From positions 19,704,501 through 19,768,500 of the forward strand of contig NC_092580.1 of NCBI RefSeq assembly GCF_037975245.1: a stretch of DNA of 64,000 bases. Reading direction: 5' to 3'. The position numbers and the translations under genes were made by a program. How positions within the stretch are numbered: the first letter of the stretch is position 1; each line of letters begins with the position of its first letter. This stretch comes from Apostichopus japonicus (Eukaryota; Echinodermata; Holothuroidea; Aspidochirotida; Stichopodidae). The notes under the pieces are model-generated. The model saw only the letters and a list, made by a program, of their open reading frames with translations, was not told the origin of the DNA and made no database searches. Shown here in pieces: positions 47,438 through 62,400 of this stretch.

Positions 47438-50400
47438 CTGATGAGAAAACTTAATCTGACAGAGGAAAACGAGCATTTTGATATTAACAAACATATAAAC
47501 AGGTTAGGCATTTTTGTAAATTTTAGAGTAGACCATTCTAATACACCCACAATAACATGTAAGTTACTTTATAGTGATTTACTTTTAACAACAAAGGAGC
47601 ATCTTTAACACAAACTATCAATACAGTTTCCAAATTTTGTTTCCAAAGTCTTCCTGAAATCCTGCACAACTTTAACATGAGCAAACTTTTTTGCAACACA
47701 GACGAGGTGTACCATAGGTTGACTTCGGCCATTTAAGCATCTTTCCATTGTTCAATGCATTTTAATTTAGATGAACATTTCACACAAACAAATATAACAG
47801 ATTAGAAATTTTCTATATAGTTTTGAAATAGAATGAATCCAAGATAGTTAAGTATAACCATCACTGGAGATAGTGCTAAACCAAAAGGAGCAGGTAATAA
47901 ATCAATCAGAGATGTGTCCAAGAGAATTTCTCTTATTATAAGTAGCCTTCAGTGTTTTACTTTGTAATAACACTAGATCACATGTAGGCCTAATTAAAAT
48001 CACAATTTGCGAATTCTCTTCCAAAGATGTCCTGAAATCTTGTACAAGGTTTAAACAAGGTAATAATTGATTTTGCAACTCAGATGTGATATCCCATGGG
48101 TTGAAACAGCATTCAGAGGTATCTCAATGAACTGAATATCACTTAAATGCACAAGTAACAAGCCCACATGCAAGAAAAAACAAACAAAAAACAAACACTG
48201 AAAATCGAATGTGACAATTTGATTGTATTTACATATATAACATATCTTCTCCCTTCCAGTACCAAGCCCCCCCCCCAGAGCCCCACCCACCTCCATATCA
48301 ACCTTCTACCTACTTTCACTTTATTTTCAAACTGTTGCCATGATACAATTGATCATATATGCTATAATACCTCATCAAGAAACGTAACATGCATCTCTGA
48401 TCCTGCGGTGTGAGGTCTTCTGTTCGGGGGATATCTCATTACTGTTCTTTCTCCTGTCAATAATAAGAATAAACCAAAGATTATCCTTTCTCAGCTGTTA
48501 TTTGTCCTGATTTCCATGGTCATGCCATGCTTTATTCTATCTTATGTGAGGTGGATTTACAAATTTTAAAAATGTCCAGATGTTAAGGTGGTTCCTTGAA
48601 AGCAGATTATGTTAGAATACATTGTATATAAATTCCTGAATGTGATTTGACCATGTAGTTACTCCAGTTTTGAGAACAGGAAGGGAAATTATAAATAGTA
48701 ATAGCCCTTTCTTTGTTCTGACCTTAACCCGAGGCTGAATTATTTAACATTTTTTCATCTAAGTTAAAACTTTCAAAATCATTTTTCCGTTTTTTGGTCT
48801 CTGATGTCTAATAACCTGAAGTTGTATAAAAGTAAGTTGGCCTGACGTTTCGATCTTAGCAGGATCTTCTTCAAAGGCGAAATGACGAGTAACAGTAACA
48901 GAAGGGACAAAAACACGCACAGAATACAGACAGGTTAATGAGCATGGTGAACACAAAGAGATAGATGTAAGGGGATTAGTAGACAAGGGATGGAGAGAAG
49001 AAAGAAAGAATCCAACAGGGGAAGAGGAGAGGTAGGAGATAAACAGTGGAGGGACAAAGAGAGGATTAAGGGAAGGGGGTAGGGAATAAACTGGAGAAGG
49101 ACAAAGACAGAAAGGTGTGGAGAAAAAAGGGTGGAAGAGAGCTATGAGAAGAGGAGTGATGGGGGGGGGGGGAACAAGAGGAGAAGGAGGGGGGGAAAAG
49201 AAAAGTTGTGATAACTATATATTTCATTAAGGTACAAAATGAAGATGCAGCCATGGACAAACTTTACCCTCTGCTGTGTTAGGCCTAGCATGGTAGCCCT
49301 CCAGGTTAGTCATCATTGGCAGAGCTCCTTTCAAGTTCGCAATCTCCTGCATCTCCTGCATCTCTGGACTCATGGAGGACGGATCCATCCCTGACATCAT
49401 CGACATCGGCCTCGACAGAGGAAAGTTCTCCATGTTCGACAAGAGTGACCTGACCGTGTCCTCTACAGTACCGGCCGTCGACGGTCTGCTCACGGTACCA
49501 AACATCAAACTCTCCATCCCGGTACTGAGGGCTCGATTCGATTGTCTGTAAGATTCCTCCAGGATATCGTCCCCGAGACCGTCCGCTTCGCTCTCCGAGA
49601 GGATTAAACTGCCTCTCTCGCTGGGCTCCGTGATGGTAGTTCCGATTTTGTCCAGCGACATCTCAGACATCTGACGGGTATCCAAGGGTAGCAACTCCAG
49701 TGGATAATCCTCGGGAAAGTCCCCTTTGGTACCAGCAGACTTTGACCTTGCTCCTTGGATGGAGGGATATCCCCGAGTCTGGACGGCGCTGTGACTACGT
49801 CCCTTGCTGGACGGATTTGTCCTCGGAGGAGCTGGAGAGGCGGAGCCATCCATCTCTACCGGGGTTGGGGCTGGAGCACTCACTCCTTGTCTGCTGCCTG
49901 CAGAACTGATCCTTTCCATTGGGCTGTACATCTGTACTATGGTAACTCGAGAGGCAGCCCTATACATGGCAGCGCCTTAGAGTGAAGAATGGATAGGGGA
50001 AAGAAAAAAATTACAAATAATCTCTATAAGAAGAAATGGATAAATATTATAACAGGAATCAGGATTTGATTAATCATGTTTAGGAATTAAGGTAAAGTGC
50101 AGGCTGGACAGTTGCAGTTTCAAGAACAAAACTGTTCTGTACTTCTAAGGCAATATTTTCACATATCACTGCTTCAAGTTTTACTACTTCATTCATGATA
50201 AACTACATAATACAATTTCTCTCATTCAATTTCTCTTGAGTGGTAGTAACTGAATTCAACGATCATTATCTCTAACTATTTATGGGTACCATAACATTAC
50301 CTCCTTTACTTCACACTTAAGTTTTGTACAAGTTCTCACAAGGTTAACATCCTCAGACATATTTAGTTTTGTGTAATGTATTGAGTTCTATTTAAAAAGT

Positions 50401-53400
50401 AACGATTGTCCATTTAAGGAAGAAATTTGTGTAAGCTGTAAAATAAATGTTGATATTAACACAGGCAATTATACAAAGAAAGACTTAGAATGTATTCAGT
50501 AAAAGAAACACAAAGATCCAACTCCCATCTTAACAGCTTGTTCTGTTGCTGGGATATGAAATTTTGAATTTTATTCATTTTATCTGGATAACTACATAGT
50601 GTAGTAAAATGTGTAATTTAATGAATTCTATTTAAATAATAATGAGACAAATATTGTCTTTTTAAGGTAGAAATTTTTGTAAACTGTAAAATCAATGTTG
50701 ATAGTAAAACAGCCAATTACCATCACTATCTTTGTCTCCGTCTTCATTCTCAACATCATCTTGGTTGATGCCTTCATCATCATCTTGATTCTGTGAGTAA
50801 ATAAGAAGACAGATACTCACATAATGAACATACCAACCTTCGAATGTACACTGCTTCTTAATTATGAAATGCTTTAAATGGCAATGTAGAATTGATATCA
50901 CTTTTTAGCATGATAACCAGAAAGCTTGCAGTGCTTAGTGATTCCTTCCCACGTTTTATGGTATAAAGTAACACTGAATGTAAACTATGCACAGACAGTT
51001 TTCATACTGCATATCTTTGGATCCACATAGTATAAAGTTCATCCAGTCCTTACTTTTGGGTGACTGTGTTTACAAAGCTTTGAGACTTTGACCACTGTTG
51101 ACCTCTGACCTCCACCGAAAAGAACAGGGATCTTGTAATCGATAAGGTTGATCCACATACCGAGCATGAAGCTCATCTAAACTTGACATTTTGAGTAATC
51201 ATGTTTAGGTTTTCAAACTTTGACCTCAAGTGACCTTTCACCTCCCCAGACACCAACAAGGTTCTTGGACTTTATATGGTGGGTCCACATATTACGTTTG
51301 AAGTTCAATCATGCTTACTTTTTGACATGTGTTTACAATGTTTTTTGTATTTCACCTGATGGGTTTGCGGCTCCCAGAGGTTTGACCTATAATGTGAGAA
51401 CCTTTCATGTCAGACTAGTCGACGTCTCTTTAAACAGAAAATCTTTGAAAATAACTCTATGATGTTTGAACATGGGTGACCATTATCTAAATTTACAGCA
51501 TATCTGTGGGGTAATACATATCACTTTTAATAAACTGACCTCTGATGAGGGGTGTCCAAGGCTTGATTTTCTCCCAGGTTTCTTGTAATTACTGAAAATA
51601 CTGGACTTTTTCTTCTTTTTCTTTTTTGAATTTTCTTCGCTTTTCAGATTGGAAACTGATGTTATGCCAGGTTTATATGCTGCCCTCATGTCGTCATCCA
51701 TCGACAGATTTTTCACGCTAGGCCTTGACAGCTTTGCTTCATCTGATTGGATGTTAACAACGGAAGTTTCAGCAATCGATTCTGGTTTCAATGATGCTTT
51801 AGATTTGACTGCTTGATGGACAGAACTCTTCTGAGGAAGAAGAAATGAAAAAGATAATAGTAAAAATGACTTAGAATGTATTCAGTTAAAGAAACACATA
51901 GGTCAAACTCACATGTTAACAGCTTGTTCCGTTCCTGGGATATGAAATTTTGAGCTTTACTCATTTTATCTGGATAACTGCATTGTACATACAATTTCAA
52001 AGAGGGAGAGAGTGAAACAATTGGTTGGAGCAAAGGGCCAGAAAGACTAAAAATCTCATTATACATAAAATAAGCAATGTACAGGATAGGTCTGAAAAGT
52101 GGGGTGATGAAGGAGTGGAGGGGGTTGGGGGGGCGGGATTTATACCCTACTAGTTCCAATTGCTTTGTTTTTTGTGGGTCAAAATGCAATCTTACGCACC
52201 AAATTCAGCCTGGCGATTCAGAGACCCTGAAATTGATTAATTATGGTGAATGTGTTTGTGTCTTCCTCAGTTCATTCATGTAAATATATATTATGTTGTA
52301 TTGAGAAATCTTATTGAGAATGTATAACAGTTCTCTCTTAAATGTTAATTGAAAGAAATAACGACAAATTTGACTTACCTTTCCTTGCAGGGAGCTCTTA
52401 GATGGAACCATTTTGACTTCTTCCTCTTCTTTCTCTGGTTCCACCAGTTTACCGGACCACCTCCCTCCTACCCTCTGACGGTCACCCTTCTGCTTCTTCT
52501 TCTCAATTTTCTTTTTAGGGACCGACATTTTACGTGTGGATGATGTTGTTTCCACAGCATCCTGTATAAAAACACACACACACATGTATATATGCATAAA
52601 TACATTAACACGTAGCCTAATGGTAGCACAGAATGACTAATTATTACATATCATTTGTTGAAAAGGGCTTCAAAGTACCATGCAAACATTTAAACAAGTA
52701 ATAAACCAAAAAATAAACCAAGAGTTTTGTATAATGACAGCATCATGCATACAACACAATAGCTCATTCCTTCCAAAAATATTTATAACTGGAATGTCAC
52801 ATTTCGAGAAGGTATCCACTGTGCCTCCCCTCCTCCTCCTCCTCCCCCCCCCCATAAAAAAACAGCATGGTGATATTGGTGACAATAACATGTTTTCTTA
52901 CATGACCAATGTGATTCAATCTAAGCAGCACCAGTCCTGCTACACATGATCGTATGATCCTGACGAGTGTTTAAATATAAAATTCATGTGCCGAAGTGTA
53001 CAACTCAACATCTTCCCTATACTAGTGTGTAGCCCACTTTTCTGATCTCCTAGTAGTTTCTATCCAATCAAAATACAGCAGCAGTAGCTCAACCCTCAAG
53101 AGGAATTGTGCTGCTTTCTAACCTGCTTTTTATCAGTTCCTGGTAGAATGGTTATGATTCTTCTAGGTGACTGTTTATTGAGGGCAGTAGGGGGTCTAAC
53201 AGGGCCATCTGCACCCTTAAGGAGACTCTTGGCATCTATCTTCATGCCAGAGAGGCCGTATTTGGATCGCGGTGTGTCCTCTACATCCGAGAGTCGAAAA
53301 GATTCCACTTTTTGGCGGTTTTCCTCCACTGACACTATGATTGGTTCATGCAATAATGCTGCCAGAGGGAAAGAAAGATAGAATATAAGATTTTCCTTGT

Positions 53401-56400
53401 TCATTTTAATTGATAGACTCATCTAGATGAGATATGTCTTCATTACTGTATTTTTGTTCATCAATGTTTTGATGAAATATCCTCAGTTCAAAAATGACTA
53501 AAATCTAAAAAAAAAGTTTCTAATTAGAAGAATAGTCCAGGTAAAACTGTCTTTTTGCTATGTTACAGAGGAACATAATCTAAGCATCCTAGTGAAATTT
53601 GCAATCAATTCCTACGTACGGTTTTTGAGATATTGACAGTTCAAGTTATCTGATATTCTACCAAACGTGAACGTGAAGCAAACAGGTGTGATGTCATAGT
53701 TGCACACTGACAAATAATGTTTTGTTTTTTCTTTACTTTTCAGTCTCTTTATTTGACCTTGGATTGGATAGGGTTACTAGTTTGTCTAAAGGGAATGTGA
53801 AGTTAATAAAATACCAATACCTATGGTATATTCACAATATGGATGCATTCAATTGTGGAGTATAAAATTAGACGTTATTTTCAAAGGAAAACAAAACATT
53901 ATTTAACAGTGTGCAACTATGACATCACACCTGTTTGCTTCAACTTCCCTTTTTTGCAAATTTCACTAGAATGCTTAGATTATGTTCTTCTTTAAAATAT
54001 CAAAGAGAAATTTTGACCTGGACTATTCTTGTAATGTTAAGGAATGACTCTCATACCTAGACCAGTCACAAAGCTGAGTAGAGTAATCGTAAATTCCCTG
54101 AAATGTTAAAGTTTATAATTCTCTAAATTTTGGAAATTTTGAAAAGTAAAGGAAACCTCTGACTACAGCACAGATGATAGTAAAGATTTCCTAAATAAAG
54201 AGTTGATTAATTTATAGGAGTTCCAATTACAATAAAATTCCAACTGTAAGCATTGTGTGAAATGACAATTTGCCATTCATCCAGCAGTTAATTCGATATT
54301 TTGAATTTCAAATATTTCAGACTACATTTATTACTAATCCTTCCACCTGTGGACAAATTGAAGCTCTTGTCGCCATGGTTACCTACCAGATGTTTCATCA
54401 GCAACCTGAGCTTTGTCATCCTCTGATATAACCATTTCTTCTTCTTCTAAATCACTTTCATCCTCACTTTCCCTCTGAAAACAAAGGAAGGAGATAATCC
54501 TTTGACAATAAATTACAAATTTTTAAGACAAATCGGAAAGCATTGTGGAATTTTTAAGACAATCTCATGCAAGGAGGTGAAAAGTACAAATGGATAAGGG
54601 AGAGGAGTAAGAACAAAATAGAAGCTGGTTGAGAACAGAATGGATTGATACTGAAATTAAGGGAGGGTTACCTGAACTATGAAAAATGTGGCCAAAAAAA
54701 AAGGTTACTGTCATGTAGAACTAATTCAGAAACAAATGTATGGTTAGTGCCTTTTAATTCTCTAAGCAATCGCTCAAAAGGAAGGCTCAAACTGTCCTTA
54801 TTTACAATCATGTCATGGATATGGTTTGAATGAGTAACTGAAAGGATTTGTAACTGGTGAGATTCATTAAACTATACCAGCTTCCCACTAGTTTAGTTCT
54901 GGCTTACCTCTGACAGGTCAAAGTCTGTTGGTGTAGAGGGTGGGGATGGTGTGGGGGAGGGTCCTGGGGATTTACCGAACGTTGGCATATTGAAGTCTTC
55001 CAAAGACTGTCTCTCGTCTGACCTTGAGACGCCCAACATTAATTTTCCACCTTTTCTCTTGGTGATGATTGTCACTAAGGATAAAAAAAAATGAAGATAT
55101 ATGAAACAGCTTATGCATCATAGCCCCAGATTTTATGTTCCATATGAAAAAAATTGTTCCTCTTACATTCATATATTTATTCTGCAAATGGGGTAAATCA
55201 AATAAAAAGAGAATAAATCGATAAATTATTTACCTGATTGGTTTCTAAGAGCTTCACTGGTCACACAATCTCCAGGAACGATCAAGTCGACGAACGATAA
55301 CCTCCTCGGAGTCGACGCGGGAGAATTGTAGAGATACGTCGGCGCCATTGAGAAACCACTGTCTGAATCGCTATCACCACCCTGCAACCAAATCAGTGAT
55401 TGGTTCCTACATCATTTTTCTTTCCAATACAGCATAACGTTGTTTTACAGAAGTATATAAAAATAATATTATGTTTTTGGTATAAAGGGTTATACTTCCA
55501 ACACAAACCAATATCAAATATGTTTCTCATATTTTATTTTTAATCAATGTCTCAAATCATACTTTGATGTTTAGCTTCAGGATACATTTGTCAATACTTC
55601 ACACAATACAGGTGCAGATCCAAGGAGGTGAGGGGGGGGAGGGGTGGTGAATACTCCGCCTATTCCACCTCAAAATATATCAGAAGTAGTTAATAGCAAA
55701 ACCTCGCAATTAGACCTAAATTTAAGATCAAATTTATTGCTTAAATATCCTTCTTGGGTGCGTTCACTAGAAACCCCCTACACAGGAGTCGACTTCAACG
55801 ACCTCAGGGCCAAATCCCCCTCCTATCCAAAATCCTGGATCCATCCCTTCTAGAAACAATTTAAAATGACAGGTATGATATTTTGTCAAAATAATTTACA
55901 GTCCAATCACAAGTTGTTCAAGTGTTAAGATTTTCATTATTTCACAGCTGTACTTAAGTGTTTCATTCATCTGTGTCAGATGAAATAAAGAGAACTTTGT
56001 AAAATATTTGTACACGCCTCGTGACATAACCATAGAGTAAGCGACTGAGTGTATTTGCTCTTATACTTCCACAGTGAGCAATGTGCTAGTCTTCACACCA
56101 CACTGAACATTATCAACAGATACATTTATAATTGTGAGATATTTGATTTAAAATTATGAGATATTTGATTTAAAATTGTGAGATATTTGATTTAAAATTG
56201 TGAAATATTTGATTTAAAATTGTGAGATATTTGATGGACTCTGTGATATCACTGCTGGTATTATCAAGTTTCCTGTTAGTCTAGATATTCAAAGTCACAA
56301 TGAGCATGTGCAGACTACATCAATAAGTAACTGATATAGGGATATGTATGACAAAATTCTGCCTACATAGAAAAGTGGTACAAGCTAAAGTAAATTCTCC

Positions 56401-59400
56401 TCCAATGTATGTGCATCCTTCCAAATCTTATCCAATTCTTTTCTTACTGTCTATGATCCCATTCAAGGCATTTTTGCACACAAAAAATCTGGTTAAAAAA
56501 ACAAGAAAAGACAGTCTTCTGTATAAAAGAAAACAAATGATCACCTCATCTGAGTTATTCTGAGACTGTTGAGATGATGTCATACCACCTAGGAACCTGT
56601 CACTAAAATCTAAGTTGTAAGGAACCTGTAAGGAATACCAAAAATAATATATATGAAGGATGACTTGTGTAATATTACCATGGTAATAATCATAAGGAAA
56701 CTATTTCACAGACACAGCAAATCAGCCAATCAGAAAAGGTTAAAATAAACATTCCTGCGATACGCTTGAATACTATTAATGCAAGCTTGGGCTTAAAAAT
56801 AGCCGGACTGATATCAGAGGTTTCTCCCAGTTAAGGAGGTCTGAATTTGATAATATTGGTCAATCATTTAGCAGTTTCATTGTATCGCATCACATCATAT
56901 TATACATGCCATCAATTATTGCTTTTCTTTTATATCATGTAATTTAGCAAAGTTAAAAAATAAAATGGTGAATTGCATGGAGTAAATGAATTATCCAGAC
57001 CAATCAATCAGATCATTCCATTTTTAAAAATCTATTTCCATATGTCAAGTCCACAAAAATGTCAAAAAAAGTATCCAAAAAACACTCCAAAACTAAGAAA
57101 AAGTTATCAATGCTCACCACAGATACTGAATACATCAATTAAAGCAAGATTTTTACCCATTTTATTTCATCTTACCAGATAAGACTCCAAGCTAAGTGGA
57201 TCTGGATTTGCAGCAGCGCCCTCATATTTCACAGCCGGATCTTCATAAATCTCGGACTCTGAAGAGATAAATCAGAAACATTTATAAAATCTGTTACATC
57301 AAGTAGGCTAGCTTTATTTGCCATACTTGTTGTTGTGGCAATTTTTTTTTCTCGAAAATAAGATTTTTTTTAATATCAGCAGCTGATACATTTTCATGTT
57401 TCCTTGGGATATATGGCACCTTCTATCATAGGGGAACAGGGTCAAGTTTGTTTGAGAGGGAAAATAGAGAAACAATACGATGCCATTTAATCTTCGATAC
57501 TGAAGCACAGCAAGACGTACATCCATTTAAAATGAGACAGAATTGTCAACTTTTACACCTACTGGTTAAAACAGACCGGCCCATTTGGGAGTGGGGAGGG
57601 GGGGTGAAGGGAACACTGTGTTTTCAGGGATCACACCACAATTTCATCAAATAAAGATGCAGGGAAGAGATCTGGAGGGGATCGAAGTTGACTTTAAGAT
57701 TAAGGAAAGCAGCGTAAACAAAAAATTGAAAGATAAATTTATGAATCGAATTTTAAACTGCACAGAATTTAATGGTGAGATTTTACACAGGTACAGTGGC
57801 TGCAAACTAGCACTTACAGCAAATCTATAATATTTAACAGGGATCACCAACAACTTAAGACTTGATAGCAGAGTTGGTTTTTAATTGAAATTTAAAGTTC
57901 TTGCATTTTGGGTTATTGGTTGAACTTGAATTATAGATGTTGACTTCTCTGCAATTTCAAAGATAACATATAGAAAAGATATTTAAAACTTACTAACCTG
58001 TGTCAAATGATTCTTCGCCTTCATATCCATGTTTTTGAATCGATGATAAAACTATTAACCCAAAAAAAAAGTAAGATAAAATTATACTTATTTCATGAGT
58101 TTTTTCAATTCTACGCAATTGAGATAAAGGAAAACGTAATAAAGAAATATTTTCAAAGAGTTGCAGTTAAAACGATGTCTGGTATCAGCCTACTCCATCT
58201 GTTCAAACATACATATATCATATAAATTTGCATAATTTGAACATACATCATACATAAATATTCAACAACAGCTATTTCCTGTTTGTGGAAGTAACATAAG
58301 CTACAACCAGCAGGGAAGTTATATTTTATGTTCGTAACATTTTTATTGAGGAACTGTGTGTGATTTTGTAAGATGTGAGAAAGCAAATATCATGGAGACT
58401 TATTTTACGAAACAGTTGAAGTCCAGAAAGTCTTATCGCAAAACAAATGTTGCTTTTCTTTTGAAATACTTACCACGGTTAATAACATGAACATATGTCA
58501 AGATTTAAGGCTACAAATGATAGAGGCGAGAAAAAATATGAATAATTAGACGAAAAAAATTTGAAAAAAAGATTAAAGATGATTAAAAAAAGCTATGTAA
58601 AATTTTGGAAAAGGAGTAGAGGAAAGGCTAAGAACAGTTAACAATTTGATAGAGTTGATACTTCAAATAAGTAATTTATTCTGACCTTTACTGCGATGAA
58701 TAAAAAAGAGATGATTTTTGTAGCCGATGAGAATGTCGCCGAGCTGGTTGAGAAACTTTGCGGAAGTCAGAGAATCTTCTACGAGTATTTCAGTACAGAG
58801 AACTTTATCTTGATTCCAGACTTTGATGATGCCATCTCCACTATTACAAGAAAATAAACAAACGATTAAGTGATCAATCAATCACTAATCAATGAGGCAG
58901 GTTTCAAAACCTAAGTAACACCATTTGAATTACTGAACGGTTAGCAGTGTATTCCCCAGTCTGCCCTGATAACAATTGTAGAATGAATAAAACAAAATAG
59001 TCACTTAGCTCTGTTTACATGATATCATGTATTGGGTTTAAACTGGTTGGTTATGAAATTATCAATTTTAAGAATTGCTTAACACCCGGTAGATTCTTGA
59101 AAATGACAATCTTCATGAAGTCTTGTAAATATATAACCAATGTCTAATATCCTTACCCTTATAAATACTCATAGTGTGTAACACAAAAGCAGCCACTTGG
59201 GCCATTGTCCCAGTGCTATAATACCACTCTATACAGTATATCACTATACACAGTATACCACTATACAGTATACCACTCTATATAGTATACCACTATACAG
59301 TATACCACTCTATATAGTATACCACTATACAGTATACCACTCTATATAGTATACCACTATACAGTATACCACTCTATATAGTATACCACTATACAGTATA

Positions 59401-62400
59401 CCACTCTATATAGTATACCACTATAAAGTATACCACTCTATATAGTATACCACTATACAGTATACCACTCTATATAGTATACCACTATACAGTATACCAC
59501 TCTATATAGTATACCACTATACAGTATACCACTCTATATAGTATACCACTATACAGTATACCACTCTATATAGTATACCACTATACAGTATACCACTCTA
59601 TATAGTATACCACTATACAGTATACCACTCTATATAGTATACCACTATAAAGTATACCACTATACAGTATACCACTCTATATAGTATACCACTATACAGT
59701 ATACCACTCTATATAGTATACCACTATACAGTATACCACTCTATATAGTATACCACTATAAAGTATACCACTCTATATAGTATACCACTATACAGTATAC
59801 CACTCTATATAGTATACCACTATACAGTATACCACTCTATATAGTATACCACTATAAAGTATACCACTCTATATAGTATACCACTATAAAGTATACCACT
59901 CTATATAGTATACCACTATACAGTATACCACTCTATATAGTATACCACTATACAGTATACCACTATACAACTATACAGTGTACCACTCGATACAGTATAC
60001 CACTATACAACTATACAGTATACCACTCTATACTATCCTCCCAAATCTTGCTTCAAAGCACTCCTACTGATCTCTTTCTTATAGTGACATGATATTCGTA
60101 CTGCTCATACTGTCAGTACAAGTGCTTTGAAACACGACATGAAAGTACAGTTTATCAAAAATAATTGTCTCAACTAGGTGACAGTAACTTCTTGCATGTG
60201 ACAATCCTCGTCACTGCTCTAACGAAACCAGTGCTTACCTACAGGAGATGAAGATACCCAATGTTGTACAGGAATCTACAGAGAGAACAGGCTGGGTGTG
60301 GTCAACCTTATCATCTTCATCTTGGTCTGGTAGAGAGCAAGCCTGCCCTAACATGGTCCCTGGTAAAAACTTGTAAAGAATCACAGAGCCATCCTGATGG
60401 CCGACTAGGAACGAATGGTTCTGAAAAGAAAAGTTTTCTAAAAAATTAACAAGATGACAAATATTAAGTAACAAGATAGCATATATGTCAACCATAGAGA
60501 AACCAAAAAGGACTGCACTTTTTTAACCTAGTGAGCTTTCATTGCTACAAAACATTTGAAATCATCAGTTTACTGAAAAAAAGTGATATATGCTTATTAT
60601 TTAGAATGACATATGAGATGGTAACTCGCATAAAACTCAATTTAATGAAATGTGGGTTTATAGAACATATTTACAATCTCTTAACAAATAAATCATTACC
60701 CTCTATGAAAACAACAAAGATAAATACCTCATCGATTTCTGTTTGTAAATTTGCAACTTGAGTTTTTTGTTCACTAGAAAGGCCAGCACAAGGCCATTGA
60801 TTTCAATAAAGAGAATGTTCCATGGCAATAATATGCATAACACTTTTGAACATATGTTGAGGCGGATACATACTGAATATGCATAACATGTTGCATCTCT
60901 CCTGGCAAGAACCTCGTACTGGAGGTCCAACTGAGGCAACGACCAGATCTGGAACATGTCTTCCTCTCGTAAGTGACTTCTAACGATTAGCGAGCCATTG
61001 TTACTGTCGTAATGCAAATCTATTATCTGAAATAATAAAAGTCACAATAGTTTTCATCTCATCCAAATTTATTACAAACCTACAAAGATTTAAAAAAAGA
61101 AAATTTGCAAAATTTTTTTTGACATTAACTTGATCAAATAATCAAAGATGCATTATAATAACTTATAATTACCGTATAATACCTCAAAAGTACACCATTT
61201 TCATAAAAAAATTATCACAATTAAAATGCTATGAATAGAGTTTTGTTCACAGTTGCATGGGAGTTTCGAGCAATTAGTGAATAGGGGTGTTGAAACTCTA
61301 TGGAAGATATGAAGTAATTCTTCTATACAGATTTCATATAAATAAAAGTTACAATAATTGAATAATTTGAACATTTCCTAAGTATGGCATAGAATAATGA
61401 TAAAACGAAAGATAAACACTTTAATCACCTTCTGTATTTTAACGTCAAACAGGCTCACAATAAAAGTGCAAAGAACAAATTTATGAACAAATGAACAAAT
61501 TCCACAAATATGAAGTAAATTATCGATGGAGGTTCTAGTCTCCCAGATAAATATCTACAGGGTGAGAAGTTGCCACAAAACATTGTTCAAGGTTTAAGAA
61601 CATGAAAAATGAACTTACTGCATCTTTACATGCCTGCAGCTCACAATATCTTTGCCCAAACTTCACAGGATCCAAGAACAGGATTCTTCCATCCTAACAG
61701 GAAAGTAATAAGTAATTGAGATATTTTGCCATATTGCAGTATTTTCAAAGCATTTAGTACCCACATTTAGTACTCAAAGGCAATTTTTGCTACCATTTAT
61801 ACTTGTACCACTACCAATAAAAGTACTTAAGAAGTCGCCCAGAATTTGGTACTCAAAATTGAAAGTACTCTTTATGTCAAAATAATTTACAAGAACTTTG
61901 AAAGGTTTTTATGTGTAAGATTACAAGAGCTGAATATAAAATGACCACAAAACCAAACAAAATTGTACACGTCTATCTTATAATGGTATGTTATTTACTA
62001 GTACATATCCATAGACTTACAATAGAAGTAAAACACCTGGACAATACTCTCAGCATCAGATAAACCACCAGTAAAAATTTGCAGGCAAACTTTGTAATGA
62101 AATAATTTGAGAATTACCCACTAGCCAAAATCCCAGTTTGAAACAATCTTTAAATTGTAGCTATTACTTCAACATCACTTTAAGCCTTTTGATAAGCTAA
62201 CAAATTTAAAGGAGCATTACATCAACAACAACAACAAATAGGAAAATGCAAGACCGCCAGAAATTTTACTACAAAGAGTTAAGATGAACAGGGCCATACT
62301 CTACATGTTATTTCCTTTGAATGCCCTGAGGCTATTTATATATATATATATATATCTATATATATGTAAATATACATACATATATATATTTAGTGCTTCG

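Noticed and set aside
49604-49985. Several open frames on both strands at 49.6-50.0 kb
   Set aside because: They are shadows in other frames of the 708-base exon (49975-49268) of the WD-repeat gene.
59221-60034. Regular direct repeats that might suggest a CRISPR array
   Set aside because: There are no unique spacers: the units are head-to-tail copies, and the locus is an intron in an animal genome.
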